A stretch of 64,000 bases of DNA from Galbibacter sp035306585 (lineage in GTDB: Bacteria; Bacteroidota; Bacteroidia; Flavobacteriales; Flavobacteriaceae): the NCBI RefSeq assembly GCF_035306585.1, contig NZ_DATGNU010000021.1:1-64000 (forward strand). The letters are read 5' to 3'. A model generated the notes under the pieces. That model was not told the origin of the DNA. It searched no databases and saw only the letters and a program-made list of their open reading frames with translations. This document shows, in pieces, positions 15,601-23,102 of this stretch (position 1 is its first letter; every line of letters starts with the position of its first letter). Made by a program: the position numbers and the translations under genes.

Positions 15601-18197
15601 AACAACCCACCCCTGGTAGCTATGATCCAAATATAGCGGGTACCTATATATTTGAAGTGCCATTGATAATGCCTGGGCCAGATGATACTCCTGCTTTGGT
15701 TAATCGTGACGGTTTATTAGCAGAATTAGAAATTACGGTATCCAAAGATGTTCCCGATTTAAGAATCTTTTGGCAAGGGAATAGAGTCGATGTTACCTCA
15801 GTGTTTCAATTAGAATATGGAGAAGTTGGTGAATTTCTTATAGAAAGTAATGATTCGGATGCAGTACTCACCTATAGTTTTCCAGTGGGAGTGACTCCAA
15901 TATTGGATTTAAGTGATCTTACTGCTGTAATTGCCCAACAAACTGGGGATGCCGTTTTAACTGTGCAACAAGCCGAAACAGATAATTTTGAGGCGGCAGA
16001 ACTACATTTAACAGTTATGGTGTCCCCTAAGGCAATTACAGTCATCCCAGAGGTAGATCAGAGTAAAAAATACGGAGAGGCAGATCCGATTTTTAGTTTA
16101 TTATTAGGTGAAGGTTCTGAATTGGAAAATGGAGATCAGTTGAGCGATCTCATATCTGGAATCAATCGTGAGGTTGGACAGGATGTAGGGAATTATGATT
16201 TATTACCAATTTTTGAAGGAGAAAAAGTTGATAATTATGATATTACCTTTGAGGTCGATAACGATGCTTTTGCTATTAAACCTGCTTTGCTCGATATCAT
16301 CGTTGATGCCGATCAAGGCAAATCCTATGGGGGGAAAGACCCGATTTTCTCCTATACAGTAGTAGGACTTGTCAATGGAGATGATGAATCTGTGATTAGC
16401 GGAACTCTTAGCCGTGAAGACGGAGAAGAAAGTGGAACGTACGACATTGAATTAGGGAATTTAAGCGCAGGAGCAAATTATCAGATTAACTTGATTACCA
16501 ATACCTTTACTATAAATCAAGGCGTATTATATGTTACTGTGAATCCTGGACAAGGTAAACAATATGGGGAGACAGACCCTCCTCTTAGCTTTAGTGTCGA
16601 AGGTTTTGTAAATGGTGATGATGATTCGATCTTAAGTGGGGCACTTATTCGGCAGGAGGGAGAAAACGTCGGGATCTACCCAGTTGAATTAGGGGATTTA
16701 AGAGCTGATTCCAATTATAAGATTCATTTTATCGCTAATGATTTTACCGTAACTCCTGCTTTGCTCAATATCACCGTGGATGCGGATCAAAGTAAATTGT
16801 ACGGGTCCATAGACCCTATATTTTCTTATACTGTATCTGGACTTGTCAATGGCGATGATGAGTCTGTATTAAGCGGAGCTCTTAGCCGTGAGGTTGGTGA
16901 ATCTATTGGAACCTATACCGTGGAGCAGGGTAATTTGAGCGCTGGGGATAATTACCAGATCAACTTTACGGGCGCTGAATTTTCAATTACCCTTGTGATT
17001 ATTGATATAGTGGTTGACTTAGGCCAAGGTAAACGCTATGGGGAGACCGATCCTGAGATTACCTATACTGCTACTGGATTTGTCAATAATGATACTCCAG
17101 AAATATTGACCGGGTCACTCTCTAGAGGATCAGGAGAGGATGTGGGATCCTATCCAATTGATATTGGAAGTTTAAGTGCTGGGCAGAATTACCAGCTTCG
17201 CTTAGCGAGTGCAGATTTTACCATTACTGCAGTACCGCTAGAGATAATTGCTGACCCAGGGCTTGAGAAAACATATGGGTCAGAGGATCCAGTTTTCACC
17301 TATACCGTAACTGGTTTAGTAAATAATGATACTCAAGAGATTCTAACTGGGTCACTCTCTCGACAGCCAGGAGAGGATGTTGGATCCTATCTTATTGAAC
17401 AAGGGACCCTCAACGCAGGATCCAACTATGAAGTGGTTATTTCGCCAGCTACTTTTGAAATTCTAAAAGTGGATCAAGAAATTCTCTGGGAGCAGGAGCT
17501 GGTTTTTGATTGTAGAGAGCACCAACAGATTGTATTGACCGCTACCTCCAGTAGTGGTTTGCCTGTTTCCTATCAAGTTTCACAGGGTTCTTCAGCACAG
17601 CTCCAAGGGAACATTCTAATCTTAAACGCCCGTGAAGAAATTGTTGTTACCGCGTTTCAACAAGGCAACCAAAACTTTAATCCTTCCTCACCTATTGAAA
17701 AGGTAAGTCTCTTAAAGCAAGGTGGACTTGTGAGACAGCAATGGGATGATGTATTGGTTTTTGATAACAGTAGTGCGAGTTTTGTCTCCTTCCAATGGTA
17801 TAAAAATGGAACTGCAGTTCCAGGAGCTACCAAACAGTATTATTCGGAAGAACAAGCCTTAAATGGGGAATACTACGTGTTAGCTACCAAGTCAAATGGG
17901 GAAGTAGTTACTACATGTCCTTTGATTGTGTTGGGAGAAAACTATCAGCGAACAATTAGGATCGTTCCTAATCCTGTGAATTCAGGGGATTCTTTTGCGA
18001 TCATTGCGGATTTTGATCAATCCCAGCTCGATGAGGCTGTTGTAAGCATATTTGATATCAGCGGTAAACTCGTTGAAAACACCTCGGTTACTGGAGGAGA
18101 AACTATTCTTACCGCACCACTTCAAAAAGGTATTTATATAATATCTATTGTATTGTCCGATGGGCAACGAAAAACAGCCAACTTACTAGTGAAATAA
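12621..18197 (+). CDS. Large T9SS-exported surface protein: beta-helix, ubiquitin-like, Ig-like and MBG domains
   Basis: An 1858-residue secreted protein of adhesin-like architecture. Order: signal peptide (about 1-29); a right-handed beta-helix region (30-405) of GGGIYN-type rungs ending in a DLGAYEFQG anchor-Q-like motif; a ubiquitin-like domain (410-481); a second beta-helix region (485-935) ending in DMGAIEFQG; an Ig-like region (about 935-1135); six MBG_2-type repeats of about 79 residues (about 1137-1617) with the K-YG-DP and LSAG-NYQI signatures; an Ig-like stretch; and a C-terminal T9SS sorting domain (about 1776-1858) beginning RIVPNPVNSGD and ending in GIYIISIVLSDGQRKTANLL. No catalytic motif was recognised. 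The short gap to the OmpA gene suggests one transcript. Surface adhesion is inferred, not shown. Confidence 0.88.
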   Translation: MDKYYATQRLGTPFLLICLLIIGVYGYSQGPPTPDSNGIVYVKPTATGTGSGDSWTNATADLKGAINAVGTTQVWVMVGTYDTQGIPFVMKNQVAIYGGFDPDNGVSSISDPRIIMDTSGVRGSILHAYGNGRVIANIFTVDAPLDNSAILDGFTITGANTTEIGGGIYNYFASVWLRNLVVIDNSANGDGGGICNIDSSPIMSGLFISGNIATKGAGLVNYQSNAFIENTIISNNYARLNGGGVHNRLDTSRLFNTLITDNHAEDIGGGIYDESGGGIYMNVTVANNGSNGFYGHETTQLYNSVVWDSIYGAEFQIRNSLIKGSGDITNGNVDATAITAADVFNDISNADYSLSNTSPAINAGDNTFYTNHGGDLSSDKDLAGMPRLYQGRPSEDKVDLGAYEFQGEPVKLLHILTWDGESIYIVAHQSDAIQQIKQKIETALGVPVMQQVLAFGSTVLEDGRTLADYEIVLEDTLLLSLAPLPTVENILYVDANVDVDAGGYTGVGNSWPNASKELAEVLRWAREQIDNGTASWDEFNPLRIFIAKGTYKPHFSALDGYYNLDQKRRNSFVMVPNVQLYGGFDPVNGIKTLEDKRILPNHGMDFLSGTVLSGDLNGDDSIVPTQQLAEHTSRQDNTNHVVIISGPVGSASIDGLTITGGNSWDPPSGSSVLKVNGEIIIEDHSGGGIIINSSQFFMKNCAIWKNSAYDSAGGVHMLESFNTTLNHVIISMNTSHNAAGIKIVDSNPLLGNMLIVENIAKENSGGVDLWSDATIINATIARNSAGLYGGGIGYHPKENVDGISPSIYNSIISANDIQGVTSDPNSSVYIFGEIPSSFLTIEHSLISHSGGSMEWHLESVIDGGNNIDQDPEFTTTTMGEAGYMELMPTSAAINNGSNLKYDPRVGDIQGNDLIGNPRVYDFSGDGVIDMGAIEFQGDYLPYIKSVSTLDSIVVEYGTDLYAIENVPAQVQATLSDDTTVLVSLDLDPDHWILKQPTPGSYDPNIAGTYIFEVPLIMPGPDDTPALVNRDGLLAELEITVSKDVPDLRIFWQGNRVDVTSVFQLEYGEVGEFLIESNDSDAVLTYSFPVGVTPILDLSDLTAVIAQQTGDAVLTVQQAETDNFEAAELHLTVMVSPKAITVIPEVDQSKKYGEADPIFSLLLGEGSELENGDQLSDLISGINREVGQDVGNYDLLPIFEGEKVDNYDITFEVDNDAFAIKPALLDIIVDADQGKSYGGKDPIFSYTVVGLVNGDDESVISGTLSREDGEESGTYDIELGNLSAGANYQINLITNTFTINQGVLYVTVNPGQGKQYGETDPPLSFSVEGFVNGDDDSILSGALIRQEGENVGIYPVELGDLRADSNYKIHFIANDFTVTPALLNITVDADQSKLYGSIDPIFSYTVSGLVNGDDESVLSGALSREVGESIGTYTVEQGNLSAGDNYQINFTGAEFSITLVIIDIVVDLGQGKRYGETDPEITYTATGFVNNDTPEILTGSLSRGSGEDVGSYPIDIGSLSAGQNYQLRLASADFTITAVPLEIIADPGLEKTYGSEDPVFTYTVTGLVNNDTQEILTGSLSRQPGEDVGSYLIEQGTLNAGSNYEVVISPATFEILKVDQEILWEQELVFDCREHQQIVLTATSSSGLPVSYQVSQGSSAQLQGNILILNAREEIVVTAFQQGNQNFNPSSPIEKVSLLKQGGLVRQQWDDVLVFDNSSASFVSFQWYKNGTAVPGATKQYYSEEQALNGEYYVLATKSNGEVVTTCPLIVLGENYQRTIRIVPNPVNSGDSFAIIADFDQSQLDEAVVSIFDISGKLVENTSVTGGETILTAPLQKGIYIISIVLSDGQRKTANLLVK
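13848..14063 (+). other. Ubiquitin-like domain encoded inside the surface protein
   Basis: Residues 410-481 align end to end with eukaryotic ubiquitin. The best block is LEDGRTLADYEI, against LEDGRTLSDYNI in ubiquitin, and GVPVMQQ matches GIPPDQQ. Positions equivalent to I44, K48 and K63 are Ala, Thr and Leu, and no C-terminal Gly-Gly follows, so conjugation is not expected. It looks like a structural domain between two beta-helix regions. Confidence 0.75.
16030..17470 (+). repeat. Six tandem MBG-type repeat units
   Basis: Six copies of a unit of roughly 237 bases, encoding about 79 residues with the shared pattern Q-K-YG-DP, GLVN-D, SG-LSR and LSAG-NYQ. Units 2 and 4 share the protein stretch LVNGDDESV, and units 5 and 6 share EILTGSLSR and GEDVGSY, with high DNA similarity within each pair. 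The first unit is the most diverged. Such pairs can arise from duplication and can recombine. Confidence 0.8.
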
Positions 18198-18232
18198 AGA
18201 AAATATAAATGAGAAATCTCAATCCAGACTTT

Positions 18233-19549
18233 ATGAAATTAACGACATTCATATTATTTTTTATTATAGGGACGACCGCTGGGTTGTCTCAAGAATTGAC
18301 CTTAAAAATAAATGCGGGGCCTTCTGGGATTTCTTATAAAAGTTCCAAAGGGGATGGTTCTCTTGGCTTTGGAGCAGGGGGAGGAATTGGGTATACGCAT
18401 TTCTTTAGCCAGCACTGGGGACTTCAAACTGGATTGGAGGTACAATACAATACCAATAGCTTTGATCTTTACAATGGACAGCCACTTTCCTCCTTTGAAA
18501 TCGATGATCAAGGTTCCGCTTTTCAATACACGGTAAGACCTGATTCTTATTCGGAGGATCAATCCTTTTATAGTGTTTCCATACCTTTGATGTTACAGTT
18601 TCGAACACCTATCTCGGATAAAACAGGAATCTACCTTGGGTTAGGAGGGAAGGTTCTTTTTCCTGGAGATCAAGACATACAGTCTCGTGCTAGTTCATTG
18701 GTATTAAGCGGGTACTACCCAGATCTTAACCTTGAGATTGACGATCTTCCAGCACATGGGTTTGGAACGCTAAACAACTTTGAGGATAAGGGGAACGCTC
18801 CTTTGAAAACCGCTGTGTTGTTGAGTATTGAGGGAGGTCTTCACTTTACACTTGGCGATCACATGCGCCTGTACACAGGAGTGTATGCAGATTATGGCCT
18901 AACAGATCTTCAAGAGAAAAGTGATGGGAACCTGGTAACCTATAACCCAAATGGCATCGATGGAATTGCAACAAACGGTGTGATTAGAACGACTGCTCTA
19001 GCGGATCAAAGCCCTTATTTATCTGCTGGTGTTCAAGTGAAATTAGGTTTTGATTTCAGAAAAGATATTAGGTTGCAAGCACAAGAAGAAATTATAGTAG
19101 AACAACCTCAAGTTGTCCAGACCACTGAACCTACGCCAGTTGAAACTCCTAAGCCAGTGAAACAAGAAAAGAAAGAAGTACCTGTGCTTTCTCCTAGTGA
19201 GCAAGCCTATATCTCACAACCCCTTGTAAATGGTGCTATCAATGAAATAGCCCTTACAAAAGAGATGGAAAACCGATTGGATCGTATCTATGAGATGGTA
19301 AAGGATAATGAAAATGTACACCTGGAATTATATGGACATACGTGTGATTTGGGCCCCCAGAGTCTTAATCAAAGAATCGGACTCAAAAGGGCTCAAGAGG
19401 TATCTGATTATTTACAAAACAAAGGAGTCCCGAATCAAAGATTGCATGTACAATCTAAAGGAGAAACAGTCCCTTTGTTACCCAATACTACAAGTCAAAA
19501 TAGAAGTAAGAATAGAAGAGTTGAAATTAAAGTGTTGATTTTGAATTAG
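18233..19549 (+). CDS. OmpA-family outer-membrane protein with N-terminal beta-barrel
   Basis: The longest frame opens at 18209, but the ATG at 18233 starts a clean signal peptide (MKLTTFILFFIIGTTAGLS, cut before QELTL), giving 438 residues. The N-terminal part (about 30-290) is a porin-like barrel domain with aromatic strands such as GGGIGYTHFFSQHWGLQTGL. A Pro/Glu/Lys-rich linker follows, and the C-terminal OmpA domain contains LELYGHTCDLG, NQRIGLKRAQEVSDYL and NRSKNRRVEIKV, the peptidoglycan-binding type. It starts about 35 bases after the surface-protein gene and ends at a bidirectional terminator, so the two probably form one operon. A partner or anchor role for the T9SS substrate is inferred. 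Confidence 0.88.
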   Translation: MKLTTFILFFIIGTTAGLSQELTLKINAGPSGISYKSSKGDGSLGFGAGGGIGYTHFFSQHWGLQTGLEVQYNTNSFDLYNGQPLSSFEIDDQGSAFQYTVRPDSYSEDQSFYSVSIPLMLQFRTPISDKTGIYLGLGGKVLFPGDQDIQSRASSLVLSGYYPDLNLEIDDLPAHGFGTLNNFEDKGNAPLKTAVLLSIEGGLHFTLGDHMRLYTGVYADYGLTDLQEKSDGNLVTYNPNGIDGIATNGVIRTTALADQSPYLSAGVQVKLGFDFRKDIRLQAQEEIIVEQPQVVQTTEPTPVETPKPVKQEKKEVPVLSPSEQAYISQPLVNGAINEIALTKEMENRLDRIYEMVKDNENVHLELYGHTCDLGPQSLNQRIGLKRAQEVSDYLQNKGVPNQRLHVQSKGETVPLLPNTTSQNRSKNRRVEIKVLILN

Positions 19550-19582
19550 CCCATTTAAAATTTAACCTGCTACCGTGTATTT

Positions 19583-19618
19583 AAAAAAAGCTCCGGTTAC
19601 CTCAACTGGAGCTTTTTT
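19583..19618. terminator. Bidirectional terminator between OmpA gene and lipoprotein gene
   Basis: A 10-bp stem (19589-19598 AGCTCCGGTT with 19604-19613, one G-T pair) and a 5-base loop, preceded by seven A and followed by six T. It can end transcripts from both converging genes. Confidence 0.88.
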
Positions 19619-19638
19619 GAATACATGCCATTACTATG

Positions 19639-22083
19639 TTAATTGATCTTATAGCAAATGATCGAATTATTGTCCCCTTTAGTAACCATTTCTAATTTAT
19701 TGTCATTGTCCATGTCATCTAAATCAATTTTAGAATCTCCATATACAGGGAAGTTCTCTAATAATTCAGCCTTGCTGTTAAAAAGATAGACTTTATTGGT
19801 TTGTAAATCGGTCGTTGTTACATAAATAGTATCGTTGATATAATAGATTTTTGGAAGGGTGTAAATACCAAAATCTAATGTCGTTGAATGATCCTTAATC
19901 GTTAATATGTTTTCTGAAATAGTGGCTAAGGTTTTAGTAGTGGCATCAATTAAGTGCTGATCTTTTAAATTGAGCTCCAATTTGTTGATCCCACCGTTTT
20001 GATCAATTTGGATGAGATCTCCTGATGCGTTTGTCGTAGTGAAATTACCATTATAGAGATACACTTGATTTCCAGAGAAATCAATAGTGCCTTTTACATT
20101 GATACGAACATCACCAGTGCGGTGAAGGATATCTAATTTTCCGCTACTCTCCTGGAAAACAAGGTAATCCTTAGAACCGATTCGAATATGTTTCGGATTG
20201 TTGATGATGCTACTTTTGGCTTTTCTAAAGGTGAAGCCATTTACAGATTCGCCATTTCGATCATACATTCTAACATCCTGATCCATTACTACTACAAAGC
20301 GATAGTCTTTCGTTTTGCTATAGTCAAAAACCGATAGGGGTTGGGTGATCGTTGCTTTGAAATCCAATGGGAAGGGCGAAACATCTTTTGAGTTTCGATC
20401 CACGATCATCAATTTAGAGGCCGTAGTAAAAGCTAGTTGAAGACGCCCATTTCTGTAAAGGTCCACTTGGGTGATCTCACCCCTTATTTTACTGTCCAAC
20501 TTTTTCTTCCACAATACTTTACCTTCGGTGGAAATTAGATATAAATTGTTTTCCACGTCCTGAACGACAATCTCCTTCTTTTTGGTATAGTGATTTAAAA
20601 CAAATTGAGGATCGGTGGCAACCTCTGCGTCTAATATTGTAGAGAATATTTGGGTGACAAGGTTAGAGTTTACCGTTGAGGTATTCGCTTTTTTAAGTAG
20701 GGTGTGGAAGTGTGCAAAATCACCTTCTGCAATATATTGAAAGGCTAAGAATTTATAATCCCCTAAATCCGCTTTCGAAAGATGCGTTTGAAAACCACTG
20801 TTTAGCATATGCTCATTCTCCTTAATCTTATTTAAGTTTCCAATAACGAGTATGGAAGATTCATCTGCTAATTCATTTCGAAGCGTTTTATAGCTTGATA
20901 ACTGGGCAAGGGTAGCATTGTTTTGAAAATTTGTGATGATACTTTCTAGGGGCTCCATTGCACTAGTGAAAACATAGAAACTACCCACCTTGGCTACATG
21001 CTTACTCTGTATGTTTTGGAATAAGGTCGGATAGTGCTTTGAAACTACAGTACTGTCATTGAGGTTCCAAATTACAAAATCCCTAAAGTCTCCCTGATCC
21101 TTTACATACCTTTGTAGGTGATCTTCAAAATGGAGGTTATCCAAGGTGCTTACTGCAAATATTTGCTGATCGTTGATACCGATTTTAAGCAGTTCTCGGG
21201 AATTGTTAAATAACGAATCTGAAGTGTTTTTGTTTTCAACCAATCCAGCATCTGCACTGTTAATGGCAATGAAGTAATCAGCGTTTACAGGAACAATGTC
21301 TGCGCCTTCACTAGAGGAAGGAGTGGTGTTTTTTATAATGTCTAGGGTGTGGTTACCATCTGTACTGTTTAAAGAAACACCATTTAGTTTAATATAGTCC
21401 TGTGTTATCTTGGTGTCGAAGCTCGTCCAATCATTTAGTTGCGTCAGTTTTTTTGCTAATGGATCGGAGAGTATTTTTGAGAACAAATTTCCACTTTGTT
21501 GGTGGTTGATAAAAATGTTGGCTGAGGTATTGCTCTGTGCCACTTCAAAGAGTTTTACAAGGCTTGGGTCTGCATTGAGGTTACCTTGACTTCTTATGAT
21601 ATTTTCGATAATGAGTTTGGAAGACGAACCGATAAAATAATTCTTAATAAAGGTGCTGTACACTTTGTTTTTACCAATGGTTAAAACCCGTATAGAAGTG
21701 GATTCATATGTCAAGGTCTCCATGGTGCGATTAATTGTAGAATCTATGGAAAATAAATCGTTGTGTTTTTTTGTGATAAAGGTATAATCATAATTTCCTT
21801 TGCCAATTTCATTAATAGCTAGCAGTGACTGATCCTTTGCTTGAATGTAATTCAATGTGGAAAGTAACTCCTTACTATCTGTATAAGGTTTGGAGGTTTT
21901 AAGGAGCTCTAAGAAATCATTGTTAATTAATTCGCTCTTGAAGGCTTGGAAGTCATTGATCTTTATAACTACAGCTGCCTTTCTTGGGGTATAATGGATA
22001 ATGTCTGATACTGGAATAACTTCCTTTTGACAAGACTGAAGCCCTATACAAAATATGAGAATAACTCCAAAAAAATATTTCAT
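19639..22083 (-). CDS. Large lipoprotein of unknown function
   Basis: An 814-residue exported protein that I do not recognise as a characterised family. The N-terminus MKYFFGVILIFCIGLQSC is a lipoprotein signal with C18 as the lipidated residue. The first half is built of repeated mixed alpha/beta segments, with strands such as AAVVIKINDFQAF and YFIAINSADAG that recall DUF3352-like proteins. The second half (about 480-814) has regular strands of the type YLISTEGKVLWKKKL and FVVVMDQDVRMYDRNGE, which look like a beta-propeller with PQQ-like blades. The last blade ends GDSKIDLDDMDNDNKLEMVT, an Asp-rich calcium-binding-like segment. It lies downstream of rnhB on the same strand. Function cannot be assigned. 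Confidence 0.78.
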   Translation of the reverse strand: MKYFFGVILIFCIGLQSCQKEVIPVSDIIHYTPRKAAVVIKINDFQAFKSELINNDFLELLKTSKPYTDSKELLSTLNYIQAKDQSLLAINEIGKGNYDYTFITKKHNDLFSIDSTINRTMETLTYESTSIRVLTIGKNKVYSTFIKNYFIGSSSKLIIENIIRSQGNLNADPSLVKLFEVAQSNTSANIFINHQQSGNLFSKILSDPLAKKLTQLNDWTSFDTKITQDYIKLNGVSLNSTDGNHTLDIIKNTTPSSSEGADIVPVNADYFIAINSADAGLVENKNTSDSLFNNSRELLKIGINDQQIFAVSTLDNLHFEDHLQRYVKDQGDFRDFVIWNLNDSTVVSKHYPTLFQNIQSKHVAKVGSFYVFTSAMEPLESIITNFQNNATLAQLSSYKTLRNELADESSILVIGNLNKIKENEHMLNSGFQTHLSKADLGDYKFLAFQYIAEGDFAHFHTLLKKANTSTVNSNLVTQIFSTILDAEVATDPQFVLNHYTKKKEIVVQDVENNLYLISTEGKVLWKKKLDSKIRGEITQVDLYRNGRLQLAFTTASKLMIVDRNSKDVSPFPLDFKATITQPLSVFDYSKTKDYRFVVVMDQDVRMYDRNGESVNGFTFRKAKSSIINNPKHIRIGSKDYLVFQESSGKLDILHRTGDVRINVKGTIDFSGNQVYLYNGNFTTTNASGDLIQIDQNGGINKLELNLKDQHLIDATTKTLATISENILTIKDHSTTLDFGIYTLPKIYYINDTIYVTTTDLQTNKVYLFNSKAELLENFPVYGDSKIDLDDMDNDNKLEMVTKGDNNSIICYKIN

Positions 22084-22348
22084 TTTACGTTGTTTATTTT
22101 AAAGGTTCAAAACTTCCAAAAACATGCTACTTACTCAATTCTATCCTTGATTACCTGGACCTGGTTGAATTGATTTGGCAACGCCATTGTATACAAAAAT
22201 AGAAGTTACAATTAAAAGAAATTAAAAAATCAAGTTTTATTGTATGATCGATATGTTTCGCTGATTTTGATTTGTTTCCTACCCTTGTAATTCTAAGATC
22301 AATCTATTTTTAACGTCTTTAATATCAAAGTGTTGTTTCGGTTTGAGA

Positions 22349-22948
22349 TTATAAATCAAGTTTTAATTGCTGCGGGAGCAATCGGAATGACTTTCTGTGA
22401 TATTTTGTGGTGCCGTAGCGGCGAATGGCCTCCCGGTGTTCTTTGGTGGGATATCCTTTGTTTTTTTTCCATTGGTACATCGGATATTCTTCATGGATCC
22501 TATTCATATACTCATCACGATATGTTTTGGCTAAAATGGAAGCCGCTGCAATACTCAGGTATTTGCCATCTCCCTTTATAATACATTGGTGAGGTATCTC
22601 TTGGTATTTTTTAAATCGATTTCCATCTACAATTATAAATTCAGGTTGGTAGATCAGTTGCTCAATAGCATAATGCATGCCCAAGATAGATGCATTTAAT
22701 ATATTGATGCGGTCTATTTCTTGTGGTTCAATATGAACCACGGCGTAGGTATGAACTTGTTGTTCTATAATAGGCCGAAGAAGCGCTCTCTTTTTTTCCG
22801 AGAGTTGCTTGGAATCATTGATGAGTTCATTGTAAAATCCTTCTTTGAGGATGACCGCGGCTGCCGTTACAGGGCCCGCAAGACAACCCCGACCTGCTTC
22901 GTCAGTTCCTGCTTCTAGGGATCGATTACTATGGGTGTTTAAAAGCAC
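22349..22948 (-). CDS. rnhB: Ribonuclease HII
   Basis: Cleaves RNA of RNA-DNA hybrids and single ribonucleotides misincorporated in DNA. The 199-residue protein has the expected active-site Asp-Glu pair in AGTDEAGRGCLAGPV, the IIVDGNRFKKY segment with a further Asp, and the AAASILAKTYRDEYM helix. It starts at a GTG (22948), because no ATG lies before the first conserved strand. It is divergent from the porin gene. Between its stop and the lipoprotein gene start (about 265 bases) no conserved element was recognised. Confidence 0.96.
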   Translation of the reverse strand: MLLNTHSNRSLEAGTDEAGRGCLAGPVTAAAVILKEGFYNELINDSKQLSEKKRALLRPIIEQQVHTYAVVHIEPQEIDRINILNASILGMHYAIEQLIYQPEFIIVDGNRFKKYQEIPHQCIIKGDGKYLSIAAASILAKTYRDEYMNRIHEEYPMYQWKKNKGYPTKEHREAIRRYGTTKYHRKSFRLLPQQLKLDL

Positions 22949-23048
22949 GTTACATATAATTTATCAATTGCGAAAATAAGAAATTCCTGCTCGATTGATA
23001 AAATTCAACAATAGACAATTTGAAACTTTTAATTTCGTTCAAATAGTA

Positions 23049-23056
23049 TACCTTTG
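23049..23056 (+). promoter_or_regulatory. -7 promoter element of the porin gene
   Basis: TACCTTTG matches TAnnTTTG and lies about 47 bases before the GTG start at 23103. No -33 TTG at the standard spacing is evident. Confidence 0.45.
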
Positions 23057-23102
23057 TTTTTGAAGATGTAGCCTAACAAGTGCGTGCTAAAAGAATTATC
23101 GT

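Noticed and set aside
16030..17470. CRISPR-like array
   Set aside because: The repeat units are long, in frame and encode protein domains; there are no spacers.
23057..23102. Riboswitch in the leader of the porin gene
   Set aside because: The leader is about 40 bases and shows no stable conserved structure.
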